The notes under the pieces were generated by a model. That model was not told where the DNA came from. It made no database searches and saw only the letters and a list, made by a program, of their open reading frames with translations. This document shows positions 1-8,381 of a stretch of DNA of 64,000 bases, piece after piece. Each line of letters begins with the position of its first letter. Position 1 is the stretch's first letter. The translations under genes were made by a program, and so were the position numbers. The stretch comes from Loktanella sp. M215. Its GTDB lineage: Bacteria > Pseudomonadota > Alphaproteobacteria > Rhodobacterales > Rhodobacteraceae. The DNA is taken from contig NZ_WMEA01000001.1 in assembly GCF_021735925.1 (NCBI RefSeq), positions 3,941,089 to 4,005,088 on the forward strand, read 5' to 3'.

Positions 1-80
1 ACCCGATGCTGCGCTGCGGCGGATCGGGACTGTTGACAAGCCTAGGGGATTCGCGATTAGGTATCAATATACAAAACCGA

Positions 81-97
81 GTTTCACATAATGAAAC
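81..97. promoter_or_regulatory. Candidate operator of the galactoside operon
   Basis: A perfect inverted repeat, GTTTCA-N5-TGAAAC, lies 29 bases before the start codon of the sugar-binding protein. A TTGACA at 33-38 could be a -35 element, but no convincing -10 follows it at normal spacing. The dyad resembles sites used by IclR-type regulators. That assignment is inference, and no regulator gene for this operon is inside the window. Confidence 0.45.
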
Positions 98-126
98 CAA
101 AGAGACGCAATTCAGGGAGGAAACCA

Positions 127-1371
127 ATGTTGCGCAAACCCCTCGGCACCGGTCTGGTGCTGTCCGTGGCCCTGCTGGGGGCGACATCCGCCATCGCCCA
201 GCAGCGCGTTCTGACCTTCAATACCGACACGTCCGACCCCGCGCCCAAGGCCGCGTTCGAGGCGCTGATCGCCGATTTCGAGGCGGAGTATCCGGACATC
301 GACGTGCAGACCAACCTGTTCGACCACGAAGGCTACAAAACCGCGATCCGCAACTTTCTGACCGCCGACAGCCCGGATCTGGCCAACTGGTACGCCGGCA
401 ACCGGATGAAGCCCTTTGTCGACGCAGGCCAGTTCGTGGATGTCTCCGACGTCTGGGCCGACAACGATCTGAACGCGCAACTCGCCTCGGCCGAGTCCGC
501 CATGACCATCGACGGCAAGCAGTGGGGCGTGCCCTATACCTACTACCAGTGGGGCATGTATTATAACAAAGCGGTCTACGACCAGGTCGGCGCGAAGGTA
601 CCTGAAACCTATGAAGACTTCGTCGCCAACTGCAAACTCTTCAAGGATGCGGGCATCGACTGCCTGACCACCGGCACCTCTGCCATGTGGCCCGCCGCAG
701 GCCTTTTCGACTATTTCGACCTGCGCACCAACGGCTACGACTTCCACATGCAACTGACGGCCGGAGAGATCCCCTGGACCGACGAGCGTGTGCGCAACAC
801 CTTTGCCGAGTGGAACAAGCTGGTCGAACCCGGCTACATCACCGCCAACGCCGCCGCCATCGACTGGCAGGACGCCGCAGCGCTGCTAAGCCAAGGCAAG
901 GCCGCAAACTACGTCATGGGCAACTTTGCCGTGGCCACGTTCAAGGACGGCGGCATGACCGACGACACGCTGGGCTTCTTTCCGTTCCCGACGATCAACC
1001 CCGACGTCGCCCGCGCCGAGGATGCGCCGACCGACACCGTCCACATCCCCGCCGGTGCCAAGAACCCCGAGGACGCCAAGACCTTCCTCGCGTTCCTCGC
1101 GCGGCCGGACGTGCAGACCAAGCTGAACGCCGCGCTGGGTCAGCTTCCGGTCAACAACGAATCCACCGTGGACGAAGCCGATCCATTCCTCTCGCAAGGG
1201 TTCGAGATGCTCTCCACCGCTTCCGGCCTCGCGCAGTTCTTCGACCGTGATGCACCGGCCGAAATGGCGGCCAGCGGCATGGAAGGCTTTCAGGAGTTCA
1301 TGGCCTATCCGGCCAACCTCGAGGACATCCTGAACCGCCTCGAAAGCGATCGTCAGCGGATCTACAAGTAA
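127..1371 (+). CDS. Sugar ABC transporter substrate-binding protein (CUT1, family 1)
   Basis: Periplasmic binding protein that would capture an oligosaccharide and deliver it to the two permeases encoded next. It has 414 residues. A signal peptide is visible: basic start MLRKP, a hydrophobic core, then cleavage after AIAQ near residue 25. The body has the typical family 1 extracellular solute-binding composition with many Trp, Tyr and Asp. An in-frame ATG lies 36 bases upstream, but AGGGAGG at 114-120 places the real start at 127. It heads a galactoside operon, so the substrate is probably an alpha- or beta-galactoside (inferred from context only). Confidence 0.9.
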   Translation: MLRKPLGTGLVLSVALLGATSAIAQQRVLTFNTDTSDPAPKAAFEALIADFEAEYPDIDVQTNLFDHEGYKTAIRNFLTADSPDLANWYAGNRMKPFVDAGQFVDVSDVWADNDLNAQLASAESAMTIDGKQWGVPYTYYQWGMYYNKAVYDQVGAKVPETYEDFVANCKLFKDAGIDCLTTGTSAMWPAAGLFDYFDLRTNGYDFHMQLTAGEIPWTDERVRNTFAEWNKLVEPGYITANAAAIDWQDAAALLSQGKAANYVMGNFAVATFKDGGMTDDTLGFFPFPTINPDVARAEDAPTDTVHIPAGAKNPEDAKTFLAFLARPDVQTKLNAALGQLPVNNESTVDEADPFLSQGFEMLSTASGLAQFFDRDAPAEMAASGMEGFQEFMAYPANLEDILNRLESDRQRIYK

Positions 1372-1377
1372 CGCTGC

Positions 1378-1404
1378 CGGGGCGGGTTCAAATGGCCCGC
1401 CCCG
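1378..1404 (+). other. Intercistronic stem-loop after the binding-protein gene
   Basis: Perfect 9-bp arms CGGGGCGGG (1378-1386) and CCCGCCCCG (1396-1404) enclose a 9-base loop. They begin 6 bases after the stop codon and lie before the permease ribosome-binding site. There is no T-run, so this is more likely an mRNA-stabilising or attenuating hairpin that raises binding-protein level over permeases. A matching arrangement follows dctP at 15442-15469. Confidence 0.6.
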
Positions 1405-1424
1405 CACCGACCGGGGGGAACACG

Positions 1425-2348
1425 ATGACCATTGCCGTGCCAGAACCATCAGAGCCGCCGCGCCGGACGTGGTGGCAGTCGAACCAGCAGACCCTGACCC
1501 CGTGGCTGTTTCTGGCCCCCGGCATCTTCATGTTCGCGGTCTACGTGATCTGGCCGATCTTCGCCTCCTTCCAGTTCAGCTTCTATGACTGGGACGGCCT
1601 CTCCCCCAAGACATGGGTCGGCTGGGCCAACTACCAGGAGCTGTGGGGCGACCGGAACTTCATCATCTCGCTCAAGAACAACCTGATCTGGCTGGTTCTT
1701 TACATGCTGGCGGTGCCTGCGGGCCTTGGCATCGCGATCTTTCTGAACCAGACCGTGACCGGCATCCGGATCTACAAATCCCTGTTTTTCTTTCCCTTCG
1801 TGATCTCTCAGGTCGTCGTCGGCCTGATGTTCGCGTGGTTCTACGCGCCCAACTTCGGCCTGTTCTTCCTGCTGACCGAATGGCTCTTCGGCACCGGCAC
1901 CGCTGTCCTCGCGAACCCCGAATACGCCACCTATGGCATCATCGTTGCGGGCCTCTGGCCGCAGATCGCCCATTGCATGATCCTGTACCTGACCGGCCTG
2001 AACAACGTGGCCCCCGACCAGATCGAGGCCGCGCGCCTCGACGGCGCCAAGGGCCTCAAGATGCTCTGGTATGTCGTGCTGCCGCAACTGCGGCCCGCCA
2101 CCTTCATCGCCGTCGTCGTGACCGTGATCGGTGCGCTGCGCAGCTTCGACCTCGTGTCCATCATGACCAACGGCGGCCCCTTCGGGCAGACCCGCGTGCT
2201 GTCATTCTACATGTATGAAAAAGCGCTGAGCGAATATGGCTACCGCATGGGTTACGGTGCTGCCATCGCCGTCGTCCTGTTCCTCATCATGATGGTCTTC
2301 ATCGCCGGCTTCGTCTGGAAGATGATCCGCGACGAAAAGGGGCACTGA
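1425..2348 (+). CDS. Sugar ABC transporter permease (MalF type)
   Basis: Inner-membrane permease of the CUT1 importer, 307 residues with about six membrane segments. The conserved EAA loop is visible near residues 205-225 (IEAARLDGAKGLKMLWYVVL), where the missing ATPase would dock. The start at 1425 (MTIAVPEP) is chosen because GGGGGG lies just before it. An in-frame ATG at 1392 falls inside the stem-loop region and has no ribosome-binding site. The stop is two bases before the next start, so the two permeases are probably translationally coupled. Confidence 0.9.
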   Translation: MTIAVPEPSEPPRRTWWQSNQQTLTPWLFLAPGIFMFAVYVIWPIFASFQFSFYDWDGLSPKTWVGWANYQELWGDRNFIISLKNNLIWLVLYMLAVPAGLGIAIFLNQTVTGIRIYKSLFFFPFVISQVVVGLMFAWFYAPNFGLFFLLTEWLFGTGTAVLANPEYATYGIIVAGLWPQIAHCMILYLTGLNNVAPDQIEAARLDGAKGLKMLWYVVLPQLRPATFIAVVVTVIGALRSFDLVSIMTNGGPFGQTRVLSFYMYEKALSEYGYRMGYGAAIAVVLFLIMMVFIAGFVWKMIRDEKGH

Positions 2349-2350
2349 CC

Positions 2351-3196
2351 ATGTTCCCCCGCCCCATCGCCCAGCGCGGCCCCGCCGCCCAGTGGACCTA
2401 TTCCGCGCTGCTGCCCATCGCCCTGATCCTGTGGCTGCTGCCGCTGCTCGGCATCGCCATGACCTCGGTGAAACCCGCAGCCGACCTTGCGTCAGGCAAC
2501 TACTTCGGCCTGCCGACGCACCTCGCGTTCGAGAATTACTGGACCGTCCTTTTTGATTTTGACCTCTGGAAATACATCCGCAATTCGTTTTACGTGACGA
2601 TCCCCACGGTGATCGGCGCGGTCGCGCTGTCCTGCCTCACCGGCTTTGCGCTTGGCATCTACAAGTTCCGCGGCAACCTGCTGATCTTCTTCATGTTCGT
2701 CGCAGGCAACTTCGTGCCGTTCCAGATCCTGATGGTCCCGGTCCGCGACATGACCATCAACCTCGGCATCTACAACACGCCTTGGGCGTTGATCGTCTTC
2801 CACATCGCGTTCCAGACCGGCTTCTGCACGCTCTTCATGCGCAACTTCATCGCCGCCCTGCCGCGCGAGTTGATCGAGGCCGCCCGTGTCGAAGGCGTCG
2901 CAGAATGGCAGATCTTCTGGTACATCGTCCTGCCCCTGATGAAGCCCGCGATCGCCGCGCTGTCGGTGCTGGTCTTCACCTTCATCTGGAACGACTTCTT
3001 CTGGGCCACGGTCCTGACCACCAGCGCCGACACCCGCCCCGTCACCGCCGGCCTGTCGTCGCTGAACGGCCAGTGGGTCGCAGCATGGCACCTCGTCTCT
3101 GCCGGGTCCATCGTCGCGGCATTGCCCCCCGTGGCCATGTTCTTCCTGATGCAAAAGCACTTCATTGCCGGTCTGACCCTCGGCGCCGTAAAGTAA
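2351..3196 (+). CDS. Sugar ABC transporter permease (MalG type)
   Basis: Second CUT1 permease, 281 residues, expected to form a heterodimer with the preceding MalF-type protein. It has six predicted membrane segments and an EAA loop (LIEAARVEGVAEWQIFWYIV) about two thirds of the way along. It ends with a short cytoplasmic tail, LGAVK. The matching ATPase (UgpC/MsmK type) is not encoded in this operon, so a shared ATPase encoded elsewhere, or a gene upstream of the window, must energise it. Confidence 0.9.
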   Translation: MFPRPIAQRGPAAQWTYSALLPIALILWLLPLLGIAMTSVKPAADLASGNYFGLPTHLAFENYWTVLFDFDLWKYIRNSFYVTIPTVIGAVALSCLTGFALGIYKFRGNLLIFFMFVAGNFVPFQILMVPVRDMTINLGIYNTPWALIVFHIAFQTGFCTLFMRNFIAALPRELIEAARVEGVAEWQIFWYIVLPLMKPAIAALSVLVFTFIWNDFFWATVLTTSADTRPVTAGLSSLNGQWVAAWHLVSAGSIVAALPPVAMFFLMQKHFIAGLTLGAVK

Positions 3197-3201
3197 GCAA
3201 A

Positions 3202-5280
3202 ATGACTCACTATCGTATCGACGCCCTGCGCCAGACCCTTGTGCTGGCCGCCCCCTCGGACGGGCTGCCGCATTGCACCTTCTGGGGCGCGCGCCTGCCC
3301 GATGGCGCCGATCTGGCGCAGGTCGCGGCGAGCGCCGCGCTGGACCTGACCGGCGGCATGCTGGACGCCAACCCCGAACTGACGCTCTGCCCGCAGACCG
3401 CAGCCGCCTTTCCGGGCCAGCCCGGTCTGGTGGTCCGCTCCCCCGATGGCACGCCCCTGCGCCCCGTCTTCACCAAGGCCGGCACCAAGCGCACCGACAC
3501 CCTGTCGCTCGCCTACACCGACGAGGACCTCGGCCTCACCCTGACCTTCCGCTTTGCCGCCGACGCCGCGACCGGCATCATCACCGCCAGCACCACGCTG
3601 GACAGCGACACACCCGTCCTGTGCGACTGGCTCGCCGCCCCCGTCCTGCCCGGCCCGCAACTGGCCGACCAGATGATCGACTTCGCCGGCCGCTGGTGCG
3701 ATGAATTCCAGCCCGTCACGACACCTTGGGCCACCGGTATCCGCGCCCGCGACAACCGCACCGGGCGCACCGGGCACGAACACTTCCCCGCGATCATCCT
3801 GCCCGCCCGCGGTTGCACCAATACGGGTGGAGAGGCGCACGCCCTGCACTACGGCTGGTCCGGCGGTCACCGCATGCTGGCCGAGGAATTGCCCGACGGC
3901 CGCCGCCAGATCCAGTTCGGCCACGCCACCGCCAGCGATCCCCTGCCCGGCACCCGGTTCGAGACTGCGCCGCTTTACGCAGCCTTCTCCGACACCGGCC
4001 TGAACGGCTGCGCTGTCAGCTTCCAGCGTCACCTGCGCGACCGCATCGTGACCTGGCCGCAGCCCGACACCCCCCGTCCAGTGCATTACAACTGTTGGGA
4101 GGCGATCTATTTCGACCACTCCCTCGCCGCCCTGACCGCCATCGCCGACCGCGCGGCCGCACTCGGGGCAGAGCGTTTCGTGCTGGACGACGGCTGGTTC
4201 AAAGGCCGCAACGACGACACCACATCGCTCGGCGACTGGACCATCGACGCCACCAAATGGCCCGACGGCCTGACCCCGCTGATCGACCACATCCACGGCC
4301 TCGGCATGACCTTCGGCCTCTGGTTCGAGCCGGAAATGGTCAACGCCGACAGCGACCTCGCCCGCGCGCACCCCGACTGGATCCTCGGCCCGACGACCCA
4401 GCCGCTGGGCCGCGGGCAGTATGTGCTGGACATGGCGAACGCCGATCTGCGCGATCACCTGTTCACTCAAATCACCACCACTCTTTCGACCCATGATATT
4501 GAATACATCAAATGGGACCACAATCGGGTCCTGCCGTACAACGACGCCGCCCAGACCCGCGGTACCTACGACCTGCTGAAACGCCTCCGCGACGCCCATC
4601 CGGAGGTGGAGATCGAATCCTGCTCCTCCGGCGGCGGTCGCATCGACTTCGGCATCATGGCGCATACCCAGCGAGTCTGGCTGTCCGACAGCAACGACGC
4701 CCTGTCGCGCCTGCGCATCCAGCACGACGCCGCCCTCTTCCTGCCATCCTGCGTCACGGGTTCCCACGTCGGCCCGCGCACCTGCCACACGACGGGCCGC
4801 ATCCACTCCATCAGCTTCCGCGCCTGGGTCGCAGCCCAGCGCCACATGGGGTTCGAGATGGACCCCCGAGAGCTGACCGACGCCGAGGCAGCAACGCTCA
4901 CGAAAGTCACCGCCTGGTACAAGGCCAACCGCGACTGGCTGCGCACCGCCGACATCCTGCGCCTCGACGCAGCCGATCCCGCGATCATCGCCGAACAGCA
5001 GCAGGCCGCCGACGGCACCCGCTTCGTCGTCTTCGCGGGCCACGCCGGCACCAGCACCCAGATCGCCCCGCGCCCCCTGCGCCTGACCGGCCTCGACCCC
5101 GCCGCCAGCTACACCATCGACCTCGCCAACCGCGAAGATATCTCCAGCCTTTCTCGCGGCACCCCGGCCCTGAAATCCGGCCCCCTGACCCTGACGGGAC
5201 AAAGTTTGATGTCGCAAGGCATCGCCCTACCCTACGACCTTCCCGATTCAATGTGGATCATCGAAGGACACCGCGCATGA
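3202..5280 (+). CDS. Alpha-galactosidase, GH36
   Basis: Hydrolyses terminal alpha-1,6-galactosyl residues (melibiose or raffinose type) to feed galactose into the downstream pathway. It has 692 residues, the usual size for GH36. GH36 motifs are clear: WEAIYFDHS, FVLDDGWFKGRNDD, GLWFEPEMV, the nucleophile motif YIKWDHNR (Asp439), CSSGGGRIDFG, and WLSDSNDA, whose Asp496 is the likely acid/base. No signal peptide is seen, so it acts in the cytoplasm on imported sugar. The start at 3202 (MTHYRID) follows the permease stop by 5 bases. The stop overlaps the next start by ATGA. Confidence 0.93.
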   Translation: MTHYRIDALRQTLVLAAPSDGLPHCTFWGARLPDGADLAQVAASAALDLTGGMLDANPELTLCPQTAAAFPGQPGLVVRSPDGTPLRPVFTKAGTKRTDTLSLAYTDEDLGLTLTFRFAADAATGIITASTTLDSDTPVLCDWLAAPVLPGPQLADQMIDFAGRWCDEFQPVTTPWATGIRARDNRTGRTGHEHFPAIILPARGCTNTGGEAHALHYGWSGGHRMLAEELPDGRRQIQFGHATASDPLPGTRFETAPLYAAFSDTGLNGCAVSFQRHLRDRIVTWPQPDTPRPVHYNCWEAIYFDHSLAALTAIADRAAALGAERFVLDDGWFKGRNDDTTSLGDWTIDATKWPDGLTPLIDHIHGLGMTFGLWFEPEMVNADSDLARAHPDWILGPTTQPLGRGQYVLDMANADLRDHLFTQITTTLSTHDIEYIKWDHNRVLPYNDAAQTRGTYDLLKRLRDAHPEVEIESCSSGGGRIDFGIMAHTQRVWLSDSNDALSRLRIQHDAALFLPSCVTGSHVGPRTCHTTGRIHSISFRAWVAAQRHMGFEMDPRELTDAEAATLTKVTAWYKANRDWLRTADILRLDAADPAIIAEQQQAADGTRFVVFAGHAGTSTQIAPRPLRLTGLDPAASYTIDLANREDISSLSRGTPALKSGPLTLTGQSLMSQGIALPYDLPDSMWIIEGHRA

Positions 5281-6035
5281 CCGCCCATTTCCAAGACCTC
5301 GAAAACGCCCATGTCTTCATCACCGGCGGCGGGTCCGGCATCGGCGCCGCCTTGACCGAAGCCTTCCTGACCCAAAAGGCAAAGGTCAGCTTCGTCGGCC
5401 GCTCCGACTACAGCGACTTCGCGGACGATATGGCCGACAAGACCGGCACCAAGCCCCTCTTCCTCCAGTGCGACGTCACCGACACGCAGGCCCTGCACGC
5501 CGCCATGGACAAGGCTGTGGCCAACCAAGGCCCGCTCAAGGTCCAGATCAACAACGCCGCCGCGGACACCCGCATGGACCCCGCCGACATCACGGTGGAC
5601 GATTGGGACAACCAGATCGCCGTCAACCTGCGCCACTACTTCTTTGCCTGCCAGAAGGCCGGCGCGCTGATGACCGACGGCGGGTCGATCATCAACTTCT
5701 CCTCCGCCAGCTACCAGATCGCGGGCGAACAGCTCGCCCCCTACATCTCATCCAACGCCGGCATCATCGGCCTGACCCGCTCCCTCGCCCGCGACTGGGG
5801 CCCGCGCGGAATCCGCGTCAACGCGATCTCGCCCGGTCTCGTGCTGACGAAAAAGCAGATCGAGGAGGTGCACACCGACGAAGACCTCGCCGACTTCCGC
5901 AAGCGCCAGTGCATCGACAAGAACCTCTACCCCGAAGATGTTCCGGGCACCGCCCTCTTCCTCGCCTCCGACCTGTCGCGGATGATGACGGCGCAATGCC
6001 TCTTCATCGACGGCGGACTGGCGTTCACAGGATGA
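5277..6035 (+). CDS. SDR oxidoreductase, probable D-galactose 1-dehydrogenase, Lys-to-Asn active site
   Basis: Short-chain dehydrogenase of 252 residues, likely oxidising D-galactose to galactonolactone with NAD(P)+ (function inferred from the operon and from C-terminal similarity to SDR-type galactose dehydrogenases). TGGGSGIG at 16-23 binds the cofactor and NNAA at 92-95 is present. Ser143 and Tyr156 occupy catalytic positions, but the Lys expected four residues after Tyr is Asn160 (YISSN). The C-terminal IDGGLAFTG is typical. It is joined by ATGA overlaps to the genes on both sides. It could have altered or weak activity. Confidence 0.82.
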   Translation: MTAHFQDLENAHVFITGGGSGIGAALTEAFLTQKAKVSFVGRSDYSDFADDMADKTGTKPLFLQCDVTDTQALHAAMDKAVANQGPLKVQINNAAADTRMDPADITVDDWDNQIAVNLRHYFFACQKAGALMTDGGSIINFSSASYQIAGEQLAPYISSNAGIIGLTRSLARDWGPRGIRVNAISPGLVLTKKQIEEVHTDEDLADFRKRQCIDKNLYPEDVPGTALFLASDLSRMMTAQCLFIDGGLAFTG

Positions 6036-6913
6036 GCATCTCTGCCGCCATATGGATCGCCGCCGACTGGGGCACCACCAACCTGCGGGTCTGGGCCATG
6101 TCCGCCAGCGGCACCGTGCTGGCGGCGGCCACCTCCGACGACGGCATGGGATCATTGACGTGCGACGCCTATCCCGCCGCCCTCGACCGGGTGACGGCGG
6201 ACTGGCCCCACGTGCCGGTCATCGCCTGCGGCATGGTCGGGTCCCGCCAGGGCTGGGCCGAGGCCGCCTATGCCGCCGTCCCCTGCCCACCCCTCTCCAA
6301 CCAGCTCACTCTCGCGGGCGACCGCACCCACATCATTCCCGGCCTGAAACAGACCAGCCCCGCCGACGTGATGCGCGGCGAGGAAACCCAGATTGCGGGC
6401 TTCCTCGCCCTCAACCCCAACTGGGACGGCGTCATCTGCCTGCCCGGCACCCATACCAAGTGGGTCCACGTCAGCGCGGGCGAGGTCATCAGCTTTCAGA
6501 CCGTGATGACCGGCGACCTCTTCGCCGCGATCACCGGTCACACGGTCCTGCGCCATTCGACAGCGACAGGGTGGGACGACGCCGGTTTCGGAAAGGGCGT
6601 CGACGACGCCATCTCCCGCCCCGAGAAACTCGCCGCCCGCCTGTTTTCCCTGCGTGCCGAGGGGCTGCTCGACGCCCTCCCCGACGCCGTCGCCCGCGCC
6701 CGCCTGTCCGGCCTGCTCATCGGGGCAGAGCTTGCGGCGACGAAACCCTACTGGCTGGGCCAACAGATCGCCGTGATCGGCGCAGGCACGCTCGCAGGAC
6801 TTTACGTCACGGCCCTCGCGGCGCAATCTGCCCCTGCGACACAGGTAAATGCAGACCGCGCCACCCTCGCGGGCCTGACCGCCGCATATCGCATCTGGAA
6901 GGACCGGACATGA
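6032..6913 (+). CDS. dgoK: 2-dehydro-3-deoxygalactonokinase
   Basis: Phosphorylates 2-keto-3-deoxygalactonate with ATP in the De Ley-Doudoroff pathway. It has 293 residues, normal for DgoK. The N-terminal ATP-binding phosphate loop WGTTNLRVW and the downstream motifs GMVGSRQGW, LPGTHTKWV, and IGAELAATKPYW are characteristic of the family. The start overlaps the dehydrogenase stop by ATGA, and its own stop overlaps dgoA the same way, so translation is probably coupled. Confidence 0.92.
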   Translation: MSISAAIWIAADWGTTNLRVWAMSASGTVLAAATSDDGMGSLTCDAYPAALDRVTADWPHVPVIACGMVGSRQGWAEAAYAAVPCPPLSNQLTLAGDRTHIIPGLKQTSPADVMRGEETQIAGFLALNPNWDGVICLPGTHTKWVHVSAGEVISFQTVMTGDLFAAITGHTVLRHSTATGWDDAGFGKGVDDAISRPEKLAARLFSLRAEGLLDALPDAVARARLSGLLIGAELAATKPYWLGQQIAVIGAGTLAGLYVTALAAQSAPATQVNADRATLAGLTAAYRIWKDRT

Positions 6914-7515
6914 CCCGCCCCATCATCGCCATCCTGCGCGGCGTCACCCCCGACGACGCCGTCGCCGTGGCCGCCGCCTGCATCGACGCCGGCATCACAA
7001 GGATCGAGGTGCCCCTGAACTCGCCGCAGCCCTTCGACAGCATCCGCCGCATGGCCGACGCCCACCGCGACATCGCGGAAATCGGCGCTGGCACCGTGTT
7101 GACCCCCGACGACGTGAACCGCGTGCGCGACGCAGGCGGCACCTTGATCGTGTCCCCCAACTGCGACGCCCGCGTCATCATGGCGACCAAGGCCGCCGGT
7201 ATGGCCAGCTGGCCCGGCGTGATGACCCCCACCGAATGCTTCGCCGCCCTCAAGGCCGGCGCCGACGGCCTGAAAATCTTCCCCGCGTCCCTCATCGGTC
7301 CCGCCGGCATCAAGGCGATGCGCGCCGTCCTGCCCGCCGACTGCCCGGTCTATGCCGTGGGCGGTGCGGGCCCCGACAACTTCGCCGACTGGATTGCGGC
7401 GGGGGCTTCCGGCTTTGGCATCGGCACCGCCCTCTACACGCCCGGCCTCACAGCCGGACAGGTCGCCAGCCGCGCGAAAACAATCGTGACGGCCTATGAG
7501 GAGGCCACCGCATGA
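6910..7515 (+). CDS. dgoA: 2-dehydro-3-deoxy-6-phosphogalactonate aldolase
   Basis: Class I aldolase that splits KDPGal to pyruvate and glyceraldehyde 3-phosphate. It has 201 residues. The Schiff-base lysine is Lys122 in GLKIFPAS, and Glu33 sits in RIEVPLNSP, as in the KDPG/KDPGal aldolase family. Its position directly after dgoK supports the galactonate form over KDPG aldolase. It overlaps both neighbours by ATGA. Confidence 0.92.
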   Translation: MTRPIIAILRGVTPDDAVAVAAACIDAGITRIEVPLNSPQPFDSIRRMADAHRDIAEIGAGTVLTPDDVNRVRDAGGTLIVSPNCDARVIMATKAAGMASWPGVMTPTECFAALKAGADGLKIFPASLIGPAGIKAMRAVLPADCPVYAVGGAGPDNFADWIAAGASGFGIGTALYTPGLTAGQVASRAKTIVTAYEEATA

Positions 7516-8339
7516 TCTTCGACGACACCCCCTGCATCTTGGGCGAAGGCCCGCTCTGGCACCCCGAACGCGACCAGCTCTTCTGGTTCGACATCATCAA
7601 CCACCGGATGCACACCAAGGGCCAGCACTGGGACTTCCCCGGCCACGTCTCGGCCGCCGGCTGGGTCGATTACGAAACCCTGCTCGTGGCCTCCGACATC
7701 GCGCTGCACCGCTTCGACATCGCCTCGGGCGATCACGTCCAGATCATGGACCTGGAACACGATCTCGCGGGCACCCGGTCCAACGACGGCCGCGCCGACC
7801 CGCAGGGTGGGTTCTGGATCGGGACCATGGGACTGGGTGCAGAGGCCGGTCACGGCAGCATCTGGCGCTTCTACCGAGGCGCGCTGCGCAAGATCTACGC
7901 CGACCTCGCGATCAGCAATTCCATATGCTTCGCCCCCGACGGACAGACCGCCTATTTCACCGATACGCCGACCCAGCAGATCATGCGCGTCATCCTCGAC
8001 CCAGAGGGGTGGCCCACCGGCACACCGCAGGTCCACATCGACCTGACCGGCACCGACTTCTATCCCGACGGGTCCGTCGTGGATGCCGCCGGAAACCTGT
8101 TCAACGCGCAATGGGGCGTCGGCCGCATCGCCGCCTACGATCCGCAAGGCCAGTTCATCACGGCCTTCGACCTGCCCGCCCGCCACACCTCCTGTCCCGC
8201 CTTCGGCGGCGCGGACCTGTCCACGCTCTACGTCACGACCGCACGGCAGGAGATTGACAATCCCGACCCTGCACAGGGCCTGACCTACAAGATTGCGACC
8301 CCCTACACCGGCCAACGCGAACACCGCGTCATTCTCTGA
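7512..8339 (+). CDS. SMP-30/gluconolactonase family lactonase, probable galactonolactonase
   Basis: Six-bladed beta-propeller lactonase of 275 residues, expected to open the galactonolactone made by the dehydrogenase. The N-terminal metal ligand motif LGEGPLWHP and the later SNDGRADPQGGFW, SNSICFAPDG and DGSVVDAAG blades match the SMP-30 family. The start overlaps dgoA by ATGA. Only the galactonate dehydratase step is missing between this enzyme and DgoK. Confidence 0.9.
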   Translation: MIFDDTPCILGEGPLWHPERDQLFWFDIINHRMHTKGQHWDFPGHVSAAGWVDYETLLVASDIALHRFDIASGDHVQIMDLEHDLAGTRSNDGRADPQGGFWIGTMGLGAEAGHGSIWRFYRGALRKIYADLAISNSICFAPDGQTAYFTDTPTQQIMRVILDPEGWPTGTPQVHIDLTGTDFYPDGSVVDAAGNLFNAQWGVGRIAAYDPQGQFITAFDLPARHTSCPAFGGADLSTLYVTTARQEIDNPDPAQGLTYKIATPYTGQREHRVIL

Positions 8340-8345
8340 CCCTGT

Positions 8346-8368
8346 CCTCGCTTTTTTCTTAAATACTC
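8346..8368 (+). repeat. Short extragenic repeat, copy 1
   Basis: CCTCGCTTTTTTC followed by TTAAATACTC lies between the lactonase and beta-galactosidase genes. A near-identical copy is at 44371-44393, between unrelated genes. It gives the 42-base gap a T-run but no clear stem. I believe elements of this kind are scattered through Rhodobacterales genomes (recollection, not checked). Confidence 0.5.
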
Positions 8369-8381
8369 AAAAAGGCCCACC

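Noticed and set aside
2770..5217. Minus-strand open frame of 815 codons opposite the alpha-galactosidase gene
   Set aside because: It is a GC-driven shadow of a well-supported GH36 gene; its translation is low in motifs and rich in Gly, Arg and Asp.
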